Positions 25,790 to 32,632 of a stretch of DNA of 39,092 nt are shown here, piece after piece. Made by a program: the position numbers and the translations under genes. Position 1 is the first letter of the stretch. Each line of letters begins with the position of its first letter. Origin of the DNA: Pseudomonadota bacterium (GTDB lineage Bacteria; Pseudomonadota; Alphaproteobacteria; Sphingomonadales; Sphingomonadaceae); NCBI GenBank assembly GCA_023432995.1, contig JAEZES010000192.1, positions 1-39,092 on the forward strand. Direction: 5' to 3'. The notes under the pieces were generated by a model. The model was not told the DNA's origin. It did no database searches and saw only the letters and a program-made list of their open reading frames with translations.

Positions 25790-26404
25790 TCAGCGCGAGT
25801 AGAACTCGACCACCAGGTTGGGCTCCATCGTCACCGGATAAGGCACCTCGTCGAGCTTCGGCACGCGGGTGAAGGTGACCTTGTCGGTGCCGTCGGGCAC
25901 GACATAATCGGGAATCTCGCGCTCGGGCAGGCTCTGCGCCTCGATCACCAGCGCCATTTCCTTGGCCTTGTCGCCGAGGCTGACGACGTCGCCCGGCATG
26001 ACCTTGCGACTGGCGATGTTGCACTTCACGCCGTTGACGCGGATGTGCCCGTGGCTGACGATCTGGCGCGCGGCGAAGATCGTCGGCGCGAACTTGGCCC
26101 GATAGACGACCATGTCGAGCCGCTGCTCGAGCAGACCGATCAGGTTCTGGCCGGTGTCGCCCTTCATCCGGTCGGCGGCCTTGTAGGTCGCCTTGAACTG
26201 CTTCTCGGTGACATCGCCGTAGTAGCCCTTGAGCTTCTGCTTGGCGCGCAGCTGCAGGCCGAAGTCGCTCATCTTGCCCTTGCGGCGCTGGCCGTGCTGG
26301 CCGGGACCGTAGGAACGGCGGTTCACGGGGCTGTGCGGACGGCCCCAGATGTTCTCGCCCATGCGGCGGTCGAGTTTATGCTTGGCGCTCTTGCGCTTCG
26401 ACAT
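25790..26404 (-). CDS. rpsD: 30S ribosomal protein S4
   Basis: A 204-residue primary 16S rRNA-binding protein. It starts MSKRKSAKHKLDRRMGENIW and shows RRKGKMSDFGLQLRAKQKLK. The S4 RNA-binding domain is RLDMVVYRAKFAPTIFAARQ followed by IVSHGHIRVNG. The N-terminal Cys cluster of some S4 proteins is absent, as in the zinc-free form common in this group. The ATG at 26404 is chosen from the family start. About 185 bases upstream are free of genes up to the first tandem small-protein gene. Confidence 0.97.
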   Translation of the reverse strand: MSKRKSAKHKLDRRMGENIWGRPHSPVNRRSYGPGQHGQRRKGKMSDFGLQLRAKQKLKGYYGDVTEKQFKATYKAADRMKGDTGQNLIGLLEQRLDMVVYRAKFAPTIFAARQIVSHGHIRVNGVKCNIASRKVMPGDVVSLGDKAKEMALVIEAQSLPEREIPDYVVPDGTDKVTFTRVPKLDEVPYPVTMEPNLVVEFYSR

Positions 26405-26589
26405 GCGTCGATACTCCAATTTGCTGTCGCTGCCCCTGTGGCAGCGCTTCTCCCGGCATCGCACCGACGGACCTTACATCCGCCGCGGCCGCCGCTTCAC
26501 CGGGGTGCGGGGCCAATCGCGAAGGGCGCGCCGATACCGGCACGCCCTCCTCATGTCAACGGCTGGCAGCCGGCTTAGCCGGCATGGTG

Positions 26590-26928
26590 TCAGCCGCCTT
26601 GGCCGGCCGCGTTGGGGTTATTGACGATCGCCTGGCTGCCGCTGGAATCGCCCTGCATCTCGCCGACGCCGCGTCTTGTCCGGTCATGTACCTCGCGCCA
26701 CTGCGCAGCGGTCAGGCAAACCCGCGTGCGGCGGGTTAGCGAGCCGGTGGCGCGTTCGGTGCGGCAGATTTTCTTCTCTTCTTGCGGCTCCTCTCCGGTG
26801 CTCGTCGCGGTCGACGCTTGCTCCGCCGGCGCTGCCGTCGCAACGCCCTCGTCGTCGGACGCCGGAGGAGCGGCGATCGCGCCGGTTGCGGCGATGAGCG
26901 CCGCCGCTGCAAAGAAACCGATCTTCAT
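26590..26928 (-). CDS. Tandem small exported Cys protein, copy 1
   Basis: A 112-residue protein with a signal peptide (MKIGFFAAAALIAATGAIAA). An acidic linker ending PQEEKKICRTER leads to a core, TGSLTRRTRVCLTAAQWREV. The tail is GVGEMQGDSSGSQAIVNNPN. The core is shared by all four tandem copies (26590-31343). Similar C-x-x-TGS-...-C-...-W proteins occur across sphingomonads as periplasmic proteins of unknown function. The paired Cys may form a disulfide. Copy 1 is intact and closest to rpsD, on the same strand. Confidence 0.75.
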   Translation of the reverse strand: MKIGFFAAAALIAATGAIAAPPASDDEGVATAAPAEQASTATSTGEEPQEEKKICRTERATGSLTRRTRVCLTAAQWREVHDRTRRGVGEMQGDSSGSQAIVNNPNAAGQGG

Positions 26929-27056
26929 GGGCAACCTATCCACTGGTTTGGCCGGGCGCGGAGCGTAACCTCCCCCGGTCCCCAGGGGAACCGCCCGTCG
27001 GCGAATGTTACAAATTAATACAGGCTTTTCCGACCCCAACATCGTTTGGAGCGGGA

Positions 27057-27401
27057 TCACGAACACCCTTGGAACGGATCTCCGGGATTGGGCACGCACA
27101 TCTTGCCGCCCGACGCGTTGCTGCTCATTTCATCCACACCCCGCCGGGTCCGGTCATTCACCTCGCGCCATTGCGCCGCGGTCAGGCAGATGCGCGTGCG
27201 GCGGGTCAGCGAGCCGGTGGCCCTTTCGGTCCTGCAGATCTTTCGCTCTTCTTGCGGTTCAGCCTCAGCTGCGGCTGCCCGAGTCTGCTCGGCAGGGGCG
27301 GCGTTCGCCGCGCGTTCCGCGTTATCGTCGTCGTGCGGAGGGGCGGCCAGGGTGACCGATGCGCTGAACAACGCTGCCGCTACTGGAATGCAGATCTTCA
27401 T
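27057..27401 (-). CDS. Tandem small exported Cys protein, copy 2
   Basis: A 114-residue paralog of copy 1. The signal peptide is MKICIPVAAALFSASVTLAA. The acidic, Ala-rich linker ends EPQEERKICRTERATGSLTR. The core continues RRTRICLTAAQWREVNDRTR, then RGVDEMSSNASGGKMCVPNP. Two further Cys (KMCVP, FQGCS) at the tail are absent from copy 1 but mirror copies 3 and 4. Its coding sequence is nearly identical to copy 3 over about 80 bases (27139-27221 versus 27630-27712), so the two duplicated recently or undergo gene conversion. Function unknown. Confidence 0.75.
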   Translation of the reverse strand: MKICIPVAAALFSASVTLAAPPHDDDNAERAANAAPAEQTRAAAAEAEPQEERKICRTERATGSLTRRTRICLTAAQWREVNDRTRRGVDEMSSNASGGKMCVPNPGDPFQGCS

Positions 27402-27556
27402 GCTTGTGCTGTCCGATGACTTAGCCATTGATTACTATAAGTGCTTCGGAGTGTTTCAGCAAATAGGGTTGTGGCCGCTGCCACCAACCACTCGCCCGCA
27501 CTCGACTCGGGGATTCAAAGTGAGACCGGTGACAGCTCGGCGATCGGCAGATTCGG

Positions 27557-27894
27557 TCAGCGACAACCACCTGCGGGGTCGATCACGCATTCCTTTCCGC
27601 CCGACGCCACGCTGGTCATCTCGTCGACGCCCCGGCGGGTCCGGTCATTCACCTCGCGCCATTGCGCCGCAGTCAGGCAGATGCGCGTGCGGCGGGTCAG
27701 CGAACCGGTGGCTTCTCGGTGCGACAGATCTTCCGCTCGTCGGCGAGCGTCGCCTCGGAATCCGCGTTTGCGGTTGAAGGTTGCGCTCCGGAGGCGGTTC
27801 TGGCGCTCTGCCCGGGCGGCACTTGGTTCACTGCGGCGGCCCCGGCGCCGGCGGCCGTCAATAAAGCAGTCGCGGCGAAAGTGAGGAGTTTCAT
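27557..27894 (-). pseudogene. Tandem small exported Cys protein, copy 3, frameshifted
   Basis: The N-terminal part reads MKLLTFAATALLTAAGAGAA through ADERKICRTEK, then leaves frame. The rest continues in another frame as ATGSLTRRTRICLTAAQWRE through SGGKECVIDPAGGCR. One base is missing at about 27712/27713 relative to copies 1 and 2 (the AAG/GCC junction). It is not a homopolymer, so a real mutation is more likely than a read error, but the raw data should decide. Without the deletion, the product would be about 112 residues with four mature Cys. No recoding signal is evident. Confidence 0.75.
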
Positions 27895-28032
27895 GATCGT
27901 CCTGTCTCCTGCTGCGCGCGAGTTCTGACCGTCCTCGGCGATTGGCAAATGGCGGGAGCGCACCTGGCCCCTTCGCACAAGGCGTGCCTCGCTCGGGTTC
28001 GTGTCGCCAGCCGCGCGGCGGGGGTGACCCAG

Positions 28033-28207
28033 TCAGCAATCCACCCCTTGGCCGAGGCACTTGGGCGCACCGGAGGCGGAGGAGACGAATTCGTCGAGGC
28101 CCCGTCTGGTCCGATTGTGGACCTCCCGCCACTCCGCTTCGGTCAGGCACACCCTCGAGCGCCGGGTGAGCGAGCCTGTCACCCGCTGCGTATGACAGAT
28201 TTTCTTT
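28033..28207 (-). pseudogene. Tandem small exported Cys protein, copy 4, 3' part
   Basis: This encodes KKICHTQRVTGSLTRRSRVC then LTEAEWREVHNRTRRGLDEF, ending CLGQGVDC and TGA. It is the family core and tail, cut off from its start by the element at 28208-31186. Joined with the 5' part at 31187-31343 after removal of one TTTTCTTT copy, it gives a 107-residue protein in frame. Copy 4 is the most diverged of the four. Confidence 0.85.
28200..28207. repeat. Target-site duplication, left copy
   Basis: TTTTCTTT borders the left end of the inserted element and matches 31187-31194 at the right end. Eight bases is the duplication length of IS1595-family elements. The duplicated codons are part of the Glu-Lys-Lys segment of copy 4. 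Confidence 0.85.
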
Positions 28208-28211
28208 CCGA

Positions 28212-28229
28212 ATTATCACCTTTAGGACT
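28212..28229. repeat. Left terminal inverted repeat
   Basis: ATTATCACCTTTAGGACT. It is the exact complement of 31165-31182. Outward bases CCGA (left) correspond to CGGG (right, read inward), agreeing at two of four positions. Confidence 0.9.
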
Positions 28230-28255
28230 TGACGGGAGTCCTGCGCGGGTATAAC
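28229..28255 (+). promoter_or_regulatory. Candidate transposase promoter
   Basis: TTGACG (28229-28234) and TATAAC (28250-28255) are separated by 15 bases, shorter than the ideal 17. It abuts the inner end of the left inverted repeat and lies 27 bases before the transposase GTG. Called by resemblance only. Confidence 0.4.
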
Positions 28256-28282
28256 ACCTCCCTATACCAAGGGAGCGATGCC

Positions 28283-29185
28283 GTGAATATCATCGAGATC
28301 ATGAAGCGCTGGCCCACGCAGGAAGCGGCGATTGCGCATCTTGAGCAGGTCCGTTGGGCTGGGCGCCCAGTTTGCCCCTACTGCAACAGCGACAAGACCT
28401 GCGTCCATGCGAGCAAGGATAAGAAGCTCCCCCGCTGGCAGTGCCAAGATTGCCACCGCGCTTTCAGCGTCACCGTGGGCACCATCTTCCACCACTCGCA
28501 CCTGCCGCTTCAGACTTGGTTTCTTGCCATCGCGATCATGCTGAATGCCAAGAAGGGTGTTTCGAATGCACAACTCGCTCGTGACCTCGACCTTCCTTAC
28601 AAGACAGCGTGGAGCCTGGCGCTGCGCATTCGCACGGCCATGGCGACGGACCCCGAGCAAAACCGTCTGTTCCACGGGATTGTCGAGGTCGACGAAACCT
28701 ATGTCGGCGGCAAGCCGCGCAAGGGCAACTTGAAGGGCGACCGCACGGGTAAGGCCCCGCGTGGCCGTGCCACAAAGAAGCTGCCCATTGTCGGCATCGT
28801 GGAGCGCCACGGTCGCGCCGTTGCGAAGGCGTTCGATGGTGTTCCGCTCAACTACAAAAACCTGAGCAAGTTCATTCGCGAGCGGGTCGACCTCCGCAAC
28901 GCGATGGTCATGACCGACGAATATCCGGCCTACAGCCCCCTGCGTCGCGAGACACAGCATTTCGCTGTCGATCACCGCGCAGCCTACGCCGTGGGCGACA
29001 CACACACCAACACCGTCGAGGGCTTCTGGGCGCTGATTAAGCGCTCTTGGTATGGGCAGCACCACCACTACAGCCGCAAGTATGCGGACCTGTATGTGTC
29101 GGAAACCGCCTTCAAGTATAACAACCGCAGCAACCCTGGGGTGTTCGGCGATCTCGTGCGCCACATGGTGCGAGCGCCCGCATGA
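28283..29185 (+). CDS. IS1595-family transposase
   Basis: A 300-residue transposase. An N-terminal zinc ribbon (CPYC at 31-34, CQDC at 54-57) is followed by a helix-turn-helix-like segment (SNAQLARDLDLPYKTAWSLA) and an ISXO2-like catalytic domain. Candidate acidic residues are Asp137 (VEVDETYVGG), Asp212 (VMTDEYPAY) and Glu246 in HTNTVEGFWALIKRS, the family's usual C-terminal motif. The GTG at 28283 has GGGAG 8 bases upstream. A nearby ATG is out of frame. Its stop overlaps the next ATG (ATGA), so the cargo enzyme is probably made by coupled translation. Copy looks complete and may be active. Confidence 0.93.
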   Translation: MNIIEIMKRWPTQEAAIAHLEQVRWAGRPVCPYCNSDKTCVHASKDKKLPRWQCQDCHRAFSVTVGTIFHHSHLPLQTWFLAIAIMLNAKKGVSNAQLARDLDLPYKTAWSLALRIRTAMATDPEQNRLFHGIVEVDETYVGGKPRKGNLKGDRTGKAPRGRATKKLPIVGIVERHGRAVAKAFDGVPLNYKNLSKFIRERVDLRNAMVMTDEYPAYSPLRRETQHFAVDHRAAYAVGDTHTNTVEGFWALIKRSWYGQHHHYSRKYADLYVSETAFKYNNRSNPGVFGDLVRHMVRAPA

Positions 29186-30936
29186 GCGACCTTTACGAAA
29201 GCCTAGAGCAGCCGAAGAGGTTGGCCCGGAACCACCTCTACTACGGCGATAATCTCACCATCATGCGGGACATGCCGTCCAACATCGTTGACCTGATTTA
29301 TCTGGACCCTCCGTTCAACAGCGATCGCACCTACAACCTGATCTATCGCCAGCTGACGGGGCTCCCGCTTCCCGAGCAGGAAGAGGCGTTCGTCGACACC
29401 TGGACGATGGACCCTGAGAAGGAAGAGATGGTCCGCAACATGCCGATGGTGCTGCGGCAATACGACTGTGACGAAGAGCTGGTGAAGTTCTGGGATGCGT
29501 GGATCAAGGCGCTCCGAACCACCAACTCCCGGCTGCTGGCCTACCTCGTCTACATGACCTACCGGATGTTTGAGATGCGGCGCATCTTGAAGCCGACCGG
29601 CTCGATATTCCTTCACTGCGATTCTAACGCGAGCCATTACATCAAGATCATGATGGACAGCATCTTTGGTGCGTCCAACTTCCGGAACGAAATCATCTGG
29701 AAGCGCCAGAGCGCCCACAGCGACGCGAAGTCCAAGTTCCCGGTGGTGAGTGACACCATCCTTTTCTATGTGAACGGCAAGAGCGGCAAGTTCAGCCCTC
29801 AGTATGGGGAGCATGACCCGCAATACGTCGACAAGTTCTACCGGCACGACGATAACGACGGACGCGGTCGTTACCGGCTTGGCGACATGTCCGCCCCGAA
29901 GGGCGGTGGCATGGCGGCAATCAACAAGACGACCGGAAAGCCGAACGGATGGTATATCTACAAGGGATACGAGCCCCCGGCTCAGGGCTGGCGTTACAGC
30001 CCGGAAACAATGGCGCGGCTCGACGCAGAGGGCCGCATTTACTTCCCGACGCACAAGGATGGCACGCCCGACTATACCAAGCGGCTCGCGTTGAAGCGCT
30101 ACCTAGAAGAACAGGAAGGTAGCATCATCACGAACATTTGGAGCGACATTTCCCCGCTCGGCGGGATGGCGTCGCAGAAGGGCGAAGCGCTTGGCTACCC
30201 CACACAAAAGCCAATAGCGCTTCTCAGGCGGATAATCGAAGCCACTACCGAAGAGGATCAGGTGGTTTTCGATCCGTTTTGCGGCTGCGGAACCTCGATA
30301 TACGCGGCGCACCTCACCAACCGCCGTTGGATCGGTTGCGATATTGCAATCCTGTCGATCCGTATCGTGCAGGACGTGTTGGAGAAGCGCTATGGCCTCG
30401 TAGAAGGGCGGGACTACACCGTGAGCGGTGTCCCGGTTACGGTAGAGGGCGCGAACGATCTCTTCAGCCGCGATCCGCGCCAGTTTGAGCATTGGTCGGT
30501 CGAGCTGGTCGGCGGGTTCGCCACAAAGAAGCACTCGGGCGACCGCGGCATTGATGGGCGCATCTACTTCGAAACCATCAACGAGGACGGAAAGCCCGAA
30601 CTGAAGAGCATGGTCATCTCGGTGAAGGGCGGCAAGCTGACCCCGGCGTTCACGCGCGAATTGATCGGCACGATGGACCGCGACGATAATGCTGCGATGG
30701 CTGGCCTAATCTGCCTTCAGGAGCCAACCAAGGGTATGCTGAAGGACGTAGCAGACGCCGGCATGTTCAATTATGCTGGCGTCAGTTATCCGCGCCTGCA
30801 AATCCGAACCGTCGAAGATTTGATGGCTGGGCGAATGTTCGATACGCCCACGCGCGTCGGGTCGCTGCACAAGGAACGGCAAGGCGCGCTCCCGCTCTAC
30901 GGCGGGCACAGAGAAAAGCGTTCACAAGACGCCTGA
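29182..30936 (+). CDS. DNA methyltransferase fused to an Mrr-like nuclease domain
   Basis: A 584-residue protein in two parts. The N-terminal part is an amino-methyltransferase. LDPPFNSDRTYN (motif IV, from residue 41) precedes TQKP (341-344) and FDPFCGCGTS (motif I, 363-372), the beta-group order; it methylates N6 of adenine or N4 of cytosine. The C-terminal part (about 435-560) looks like the Mrr-type PD-(D/E)xK nuclease fold: HWSVELVGGFATKKHSGDRG, then IDGRIYF, then MVISVKGGK. Asp458 and Lys482 fit the motif, but Ser480 stands where Glu or Gln is usual, so catalysis is uncertain. The DNA target cannot be read from sequence. It is the element's cargo, overlapping the transposase stop by four bases. 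Confidence 0.9.
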   Translation: MSDLYESLEQPKRLARNHLYYGDNLTIMRDMPSNIVDLIYLDPPFNSDRTYNLIYRQLTGLPLPEQEEAFVDTWTMDPEKEEMVRNMPMVLRQYDCDEELVKFWDAWIKALRTTNSRLLAYLVYMTYRMFEMRRILKPTGSIFLHCDSNASHYIKIMMDSIFGASNFRNEIIWKRQSAHSDAKSKFPVVSDTILFYVNGKSGKFSPQYGEHDPQYVDKFYRHDDNDGRGRYRLGDMSAPKGGGMAAINKTTGKPNGWYIYKGYEPPAQGWRYSPETMARLDAEGRIYFPTHKDGTPDYTKRLALKRYLEEQEGSIITNIWSDISPLGGMASQKGEALGYPTQKPIALLRRIIEATTEEDQVVFDPFCGCGTSIYAAHLTNRRWIGCDIAILSIRIVQDVLEKRYGLVEGRDYTVSGVPVTVEGANDLFSRDPRQFEHWSVELVGGFATKKHSGDRGIDGRIYFETINEDGKPELKSMVISVKGGKLTPAFTRELIGTMDRDDNAAMAGLICLQEPTKGMLKDVADAGMFNYAGVSYPRLQIRTVEDLMAGRMFDTPTRVGSLHKERQGALPLYGGHREKRSQDA

Positions 30937-30976
30937 GAAGCGCTATATCCTTTTCCGCCTGTAGCGGGGTTGGTGA

Positions 30977-31048
30977 GCGCCTGCCCGGACTCGAACCGGG
31001 GACCTGGGGGTACGAACCACACGCTCTATCCAACTGAGCTACAGGCGC
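30977..31048 (-). tRNA. tRNA-like gene, anticodon CGU by position, inside the element
   Basis: The 72-base sequence folds as a cloverleaf. The acceptor stem GCGCCTG/CAGGCGC has 7 pairs. The D-arm is GCTC/GAGC with AGTTGGATA. The T-arm is CCCGG-TTCGAGT-CCGGG. The anticodon loop TTCGTAC gives CGU, read by Thr codon ACG. The anticodon stem (TGTGG/CCCCA) has one T-C mismatch, and base 38 is C, which is unusual. G1-C72, C2-G71, G35 and U36 fit threonyl identity in E. coli, while the scaffold, with A20, resembles Arg tRNAs. CCA is not encoded directly. It may be functional or decayed. Confidence 0.75.
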
Positions 31049-31124
31049 TTGCCCGATGATATGCCATAGGTGGGAGAAAGGCGCAAGAGAGTGCCTTCCG
31101 CGAGCATATGCGCTTGTATCTATT

Positions 31125-31169
31125 GGACTATTTAAGCGAGTAGCCCCTGCGACTCGGGCTAAATAGTCC
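31125..31169. repeat. Subterminal inverted repeat at the right end of the element
   Basis: GGACTATTTA at 31125-31134 is the exact complement of TAAATAGTCC at 31160-31169, with GAGT/ACTC pairing inside. The right arm overlaps the terminal inverted repeat, so a long hairpin would use part of the transposase-binding end. No matching structure is seen at the left end. Confidence 0.7.
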
Positions 31170-31182
31170 TAAAGGTGATAAT
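31165..31182. repeat. Right terminal inverted repeat
   Basis: AGTCCTAAAGGTGATAAT. It is the exact complement of 28212-28229, and the CCCG that follows completes the element end before the target duplication. Confidence 0.9.
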
Positions 31183-31186
31183 CCCG

Positions 31187-31194
31187 TTTTCTTT
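31187..31194. repeat. Target-site duplication, right copy
   Basis: TTTTCTTT, identical to 28200-28207. The preceding and following bases differ between the two sides, so the duplication is 8 bases long. Confidence 0.85.
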
Positions 31195-31343
31195 TCCTGC
31201 TTGGCTTCCGTCTCAGCTGCGGCGGGCGTGACGGGAGCTTCGCGGGTTTCATCCTCGGCGCCTCCGGCAACTCGTGGCGCAGCTCCATAAGCGACGGCCG
31301 CGCCCGACAGGGCGACGGCTGCCAGCAGGCTTTTTGCGATCAC
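31187..31343 (-). pseudogene. Tandem small exported Cys protein, copy 4, 5' part
   Basis: It starts with GTG at 31343 and encodes a signal peptide (MIAKSLLAAVALSGAAVAYG) and an acidic linker ending ETEAKQEKK. At that point the element begins. The frame then runs into element sequence and stops at 31128, which adds 19 foreign residues (TGLSPLGLFSPSRRGYSLK). The Lys-Lys at the junction is where copies 1 and 2 continue KKICRTER, so the break is exactly within the conserved core. A truncated secreted product is possible. Confidence 0.85.
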
Positions 31344-31457
31344 GGGTACGGCATCCTCTCACGTGCTTGCGCCGCTGAGCGGCTGGGGGGCGCCCGATTA
31401 TCACCGGCCAAGGTAACCCAAGCGAAGGCCTGGGTAAACGTCGCCGGCGCGCTCCCC

Positions 31458-32186
31458 TCAACCCTCCCGCGGAGGCTTCTCGAGTGCGCTCAGCACGCCG
31501 CGCATTGTGCGCACCTCGAGGTGGTTCCAGCCCGGCTTGGTCAGCATCGTTCGCAGGGTCCGGCGGGTCGCCGCGGTGCGGCTCGGCGGCTCGAAATAGC
31601 CGCGCGGCGCGAGCAGGCGCTCGAGGTGTCCGATCATCGCATCGAGTTCCTCCTGCGGAGCAGGCGGCAGCAGGTCCTCAGCGGTCGGCTGCGCGAGCGC
31701 CTCGCCCTTCGACCATTCGTAGGCGCACAGGATCACCGCCTGCGCCAGGTTGAGCGAGGCGAACGCCGCGTTGACGGGTACGGTGACGATCGCGCGCGCC
31801 AGCGCCACGTCGTCGGTCTCGAGTCCCGATCGCTCGGGTCCGAACAGGATCGCGCTGCGCCCCGCTTGACCTCGCATCTCGCGCGCAGCGGCCTCGGGTG
31901 TCAGCACGGGCTTGGTCACCCCGCGCTTGCGCACGGTGGTCGCGTAGACGTGCGCGCAATCGGCGACGGCTTCGGCCACGCTGTCGAACACCCGCGCCGC
32001 AGCCAGCACCTCGTCGGCGCCCGAAGCCGCCGGACCGGCAGCGGGATTGGGCCAGCCGTCACGTGGCGCCACCAGGCGCATCTCGGCCAGCCCGAAATTG
32101 AGCATCGCCCGCGCCGCCTTGCCGATGTTCTCGCCGAGCTGCGGGCGGACGAGGACGATGAGCGGGGCGTCAGCTGCCACCGACAT
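31458..32186 (-). CDS. TrmJ-type tRNA 2'-O-methyltransferase
   Basis: A 242-residue SPOUT-class RNA methyltransferase of the TrmJ kind, which methylates the 2'-O of nucleotide 32 in tRNA. Visible landmarks are PLIVLVRPQLGENIGKAARA, AILFGPERSGLETDDV and the knot region VPVNAAFASLNLAQAV. The start used is ATG at 32186, because similarity starts there; an earlier in-frame ATG would add 6 residues. It overlaps the nrdR stop by 17 bases and is the last gene of the rpiB-glyA-nrdR run. I did not assign a symbol because TrmJ and TrmL cannot be separated safely by eye. Confidence 0.85.
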   Translation of the reverse strand: MSVAADAPLIVLVRPQLGENIGKAARAMLNFGLAEMRLVAPRDGWPNPAAGPAASGADEVLAAARVFDSVAEAVADCAHVYATTVRKRGVTKPVLTPEAAAREMRGQAGRSAILFGPERSGLETDDVALARAIVTVPVNAAFASLNLAQAVILCAYEWSKGEALAQPTAEDLLPPAPQEELDAMIGHLERLLAPRGYFEPPSRTAATRRTLRTMLTKPGWNHLEVRTMRGVLSALEKPPREG

Positions 32187-32631
32187 CGCGCACGTTGCTG
32201 GCAAACTCCTCGAAGTCCTTGGCCTCGGAGAAATCGCGGTAGACCGAGGCGAACCGGATGTACGCCACCGAGTCGAGCTGGCGCAGCCCTTCCATCACCA
32301 TCTCGCCGATCCGCGACGAGGGCACTTCGCCTTCGCCGGCGGTCTCGACCTGGCGCTGGATGCCCGAGACCAGCTGGTCGAGCCGTTCCTGGGCAATGCC
32401 GCGCTTGCGGCAGGCGAGGGTGACCGACTGCTCGAGCTTGGCGCGGTCGAACGGCTCGCGCCGGTCGCCGCTCTTGACCACGGTGACCTCGCGCAGCTGC
32501 ACCCGCTCGAAGGTGGTGAAGCGTCCGCCGCAGCTCTCGCACTGGCGTCGCCGGCGGATCGAGGTGTTGTCCTCGGTCGGCCGCGAATCCTTTACCTGGC
32601 TGTCGTCGTGGGCGCAGAACGGGCAGCGCAA
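32170..32631 (-). CDS. nrdR: Transcriptional repressor NrdR
   Basis: NrdR represses ribonucleotide reductase genes in response to bound ATP or dATP. The 153-residue protein has the zinc ribbon CPFC at 3-6 and CESC near residue 31-34. An ATP-cone domain follows (VVKSGDRREPFDRAKLEQSV through SVYRDFSEAKDFEEF). The start is TTG at 32631, which gives MRCPFCAHDDSQVKDSRP as in homologues. It is one base after the stop of the small membrane protein gene. Its 3' end overlaps the TrmJ-type gene by 17 bases. Confidence 0.94.
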   Translation of the reverse strand: MRCPFCAHDDSQVKDSRPTEDNTSIRRRRQCESCGGRFTTFERVQLREVTVVKSGDRREPFDRAKLEQSVTLACRKRGIAQERLDQLVSGIQRQVETAGEGEVPSSRIGEMVMEGLRQLDSVAYIRFASVYRDFSEAKDFEEFASNVRDVGGS

Positions 32632-32632
32632 G

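Larger units (their letters stand above)
28208..31186 (+). mobile_element. IS1595-type cargo-carrying element (2979 bp)
   Basis: Bounded by inverted ends with 18 perfect bases (28212-28229 and 31165-31182), each preceded by four bases that agree at two positions. Flanked by the 8-bp duplication TTTTCTTT. Contents in order: promoter-like sequence, IS1595-type transposase, a coupled methyltransferase-nuclease fusion, a tRNA-like gene on the minus strand, and a subterminal hairpin. IS1595 relatives that carry passenger genes are known as transporter ISs. Base composition is visibly less GC-rich than the flanks. It splits copy 4 of the small exported protein family. Excision in silico restores that gene's frame, so the insertion looks recent. 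Confidence 0.9.

Noticed and set aside
27712..27713. Programmed frameshift in copy 3
   Set aside because: No slippery heptamer or downstream pseudoknot is evident near the change.
26929..28032. CRISPR-like repeats among the tandem small genes
   Set aside because: The repeated blocks are coding paralogs with gaps of different length, not short regular repeats with spacers.
28208..31186. Integrative element with attachment site in the tRNA gene
   Set aside because: No integrase is present, the tRNA is whole and internal, and the ends are inverted repeats with an 8-base duplication, which fits a DDE transposase.
31388..31440. Terminator after the TrmJ-type gene
   Set aside because: A hairpin around 31411-31435 is visible, but it lacks a T-run and has a mismatch.
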